Source of the DNA: CAYNTS01 sp964400495
GTDB lineage: Bacteria > Fidelibacterota > Marinisomatia > SCGC-AAA003-L08 > D37C17
DNA: 43,636 nucleotides
Direction: 5' to 3'
Assembly: GCA_964400495.1 (NCBI GenBank)
Contig: CAYNTS010000013.1
Location: 1-43,636, forward strand
Shown here: one piece after another, positions 43,569 through 43,636 of the stretch
Numbering within the stretch: position 1 is the first letter of the stretch
Layout of the letters: the number at the start of each line of letters is the position of its first letter
Translations under genes and position numbers: made by a program
The notes under the pieces: model-generated
Told to the model about the DNA's origin: nothing
The model's input: the letters and a program-made list of their open reading frames with translations, nothing else
The model's database searches: none

Positions 43569-43636
43569 TTAATTTTCCGGGGATTTATATCCTAAAGCAG
43601 AATGTTTTCTAATCCTATTATAGAATACTTCAATGT
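43569..43636 (-). CDS. IS3-family transposase, C-terminal fragment (cut by window end)
   Basis: The last 21 codons in the window read IEVFYNRIRKHSALGYKSPEN and stop, the typical C-terminus of IS3-family DDE transposases (rve integrase core). The rest of the gene, including the DDE residues, lies beyond the right edge, so whether the element is intact is not visible. It is transcribed toward the protease gene, 112 bases away. Confidence 0.85.
   Translation of the reverse strand, partial: IEVFYNRIRKHSALGYKSPEN

Noticed and set aside
1..43636. CRISPR array, tRNA or rRNA genes
   Set aside because: No spaced identical repeats, no cloverleaf-like segments with CCA ends and no rRNA core sequences were recognised. 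A covariance-model scan would be decisive for tRNA and small RNAs.

Overview
The window is about 43.6 kb of AT-rich, gene-dense, Gram-negative-type chromosome. It encodes lipopolysaccharide-type sugar enzymes, an Omp85 barrel protein, lipoprotein signals, secreted proteins with FCB-type C-terminal sorting domains, and the motif family GCTDPxAxNYxPxAxxDDGSC, which is common in marine FCB bacteria. I infer a member of the Fibrobacterota-Chlorobiota-Bacteroidota superphylum, most likely Candidatus Marinimicrobia (SAR406). The assignment rests on gene style, not on a marker gene. I saw no rRNA, tRNA or CRISPR array.

Layout. (1) 2-7.7 kb, + strand: the end of a surface-glycan cluster. It holds a Gfo/Idh/MocA dehydrogenase cut by the window edge, a WlbB/WbpD-type acetyltransferase, a CMP-nonulosonate synthetase, an LtaS-like membrane phosphotransferase, a sialic-acid synthase, a KdsC-like phosphatase, WaaA and a DUF3108 protein. 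The synthase resembles animal-type 9-phosphate synthases and the phosphatase carries KDN-9-phosphate-phosphatase-like residues, so a KDN/Neu5Ac 9-phosphate route is the best reading. (2) 7.8-9.3 kb, +: a lipid kinase, then the BolA/monothiol-glutaredoxin pair, ending in a bidirectional terminator. (3) 9.3-20.0 kb, -: reading from the right, parA-parB, M23 peptidase, bactofilin, atpZ, an AtpI-like protein, the complete F1Fo set atpBEFHAGDC, and a LysM lipoprotein. (4) 20.3-34.8 kb, +: secD-secF, purA-ogt, a lipoprotein hydrolase, a metzincin-like protease, rmuC, miaA, a GT2, a DAK2-DegV fusion and plsY. (5) 34.8-38.3 kb, -: a one-POTRA Omp85 protein, a small two-repeat basic protein with an unusual upstream region, a metallo-beta-lactamase-fold enzyme and an alpha/beta hydrolase. 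(6) 38.4-43.6 kb, -: a two-gene cassette of a Lys-C-like secreted protease and a beta-helix protein, followed by the end of an IS3-family transposase running off the window.

Functional links. NeuB-like synthase, phosphatase and CMP-synthetase form a consecutive pathway to an activated nonulosonate. The DAK2-DegV fusion (fatty acid kinase plus fatty-acid-binding module) precedes PlsY, which consumes the acyl-phosphate such a kinase makes. BolA and the CGFS glutaredoxin are a known Fe-S partner pair. ParAB, M23 and bactofilin bring together chromosome segregation and cell-shape functions directly upstream of ATP synthase. Most of the window is core chromosome. The right end (protease, beta-helix, IS3) looks accessory.

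The most useful second-look points are: the 9-phosphate nonulosonate route next to WaaA; a probable AUU start for atpB that restores a signal peptide in front of a His-rich segment; the acyl-phosphate fusion next to plsY; and the small two-repeat protein with its hairpin and 21-bp-spaced direct repeats upstream.
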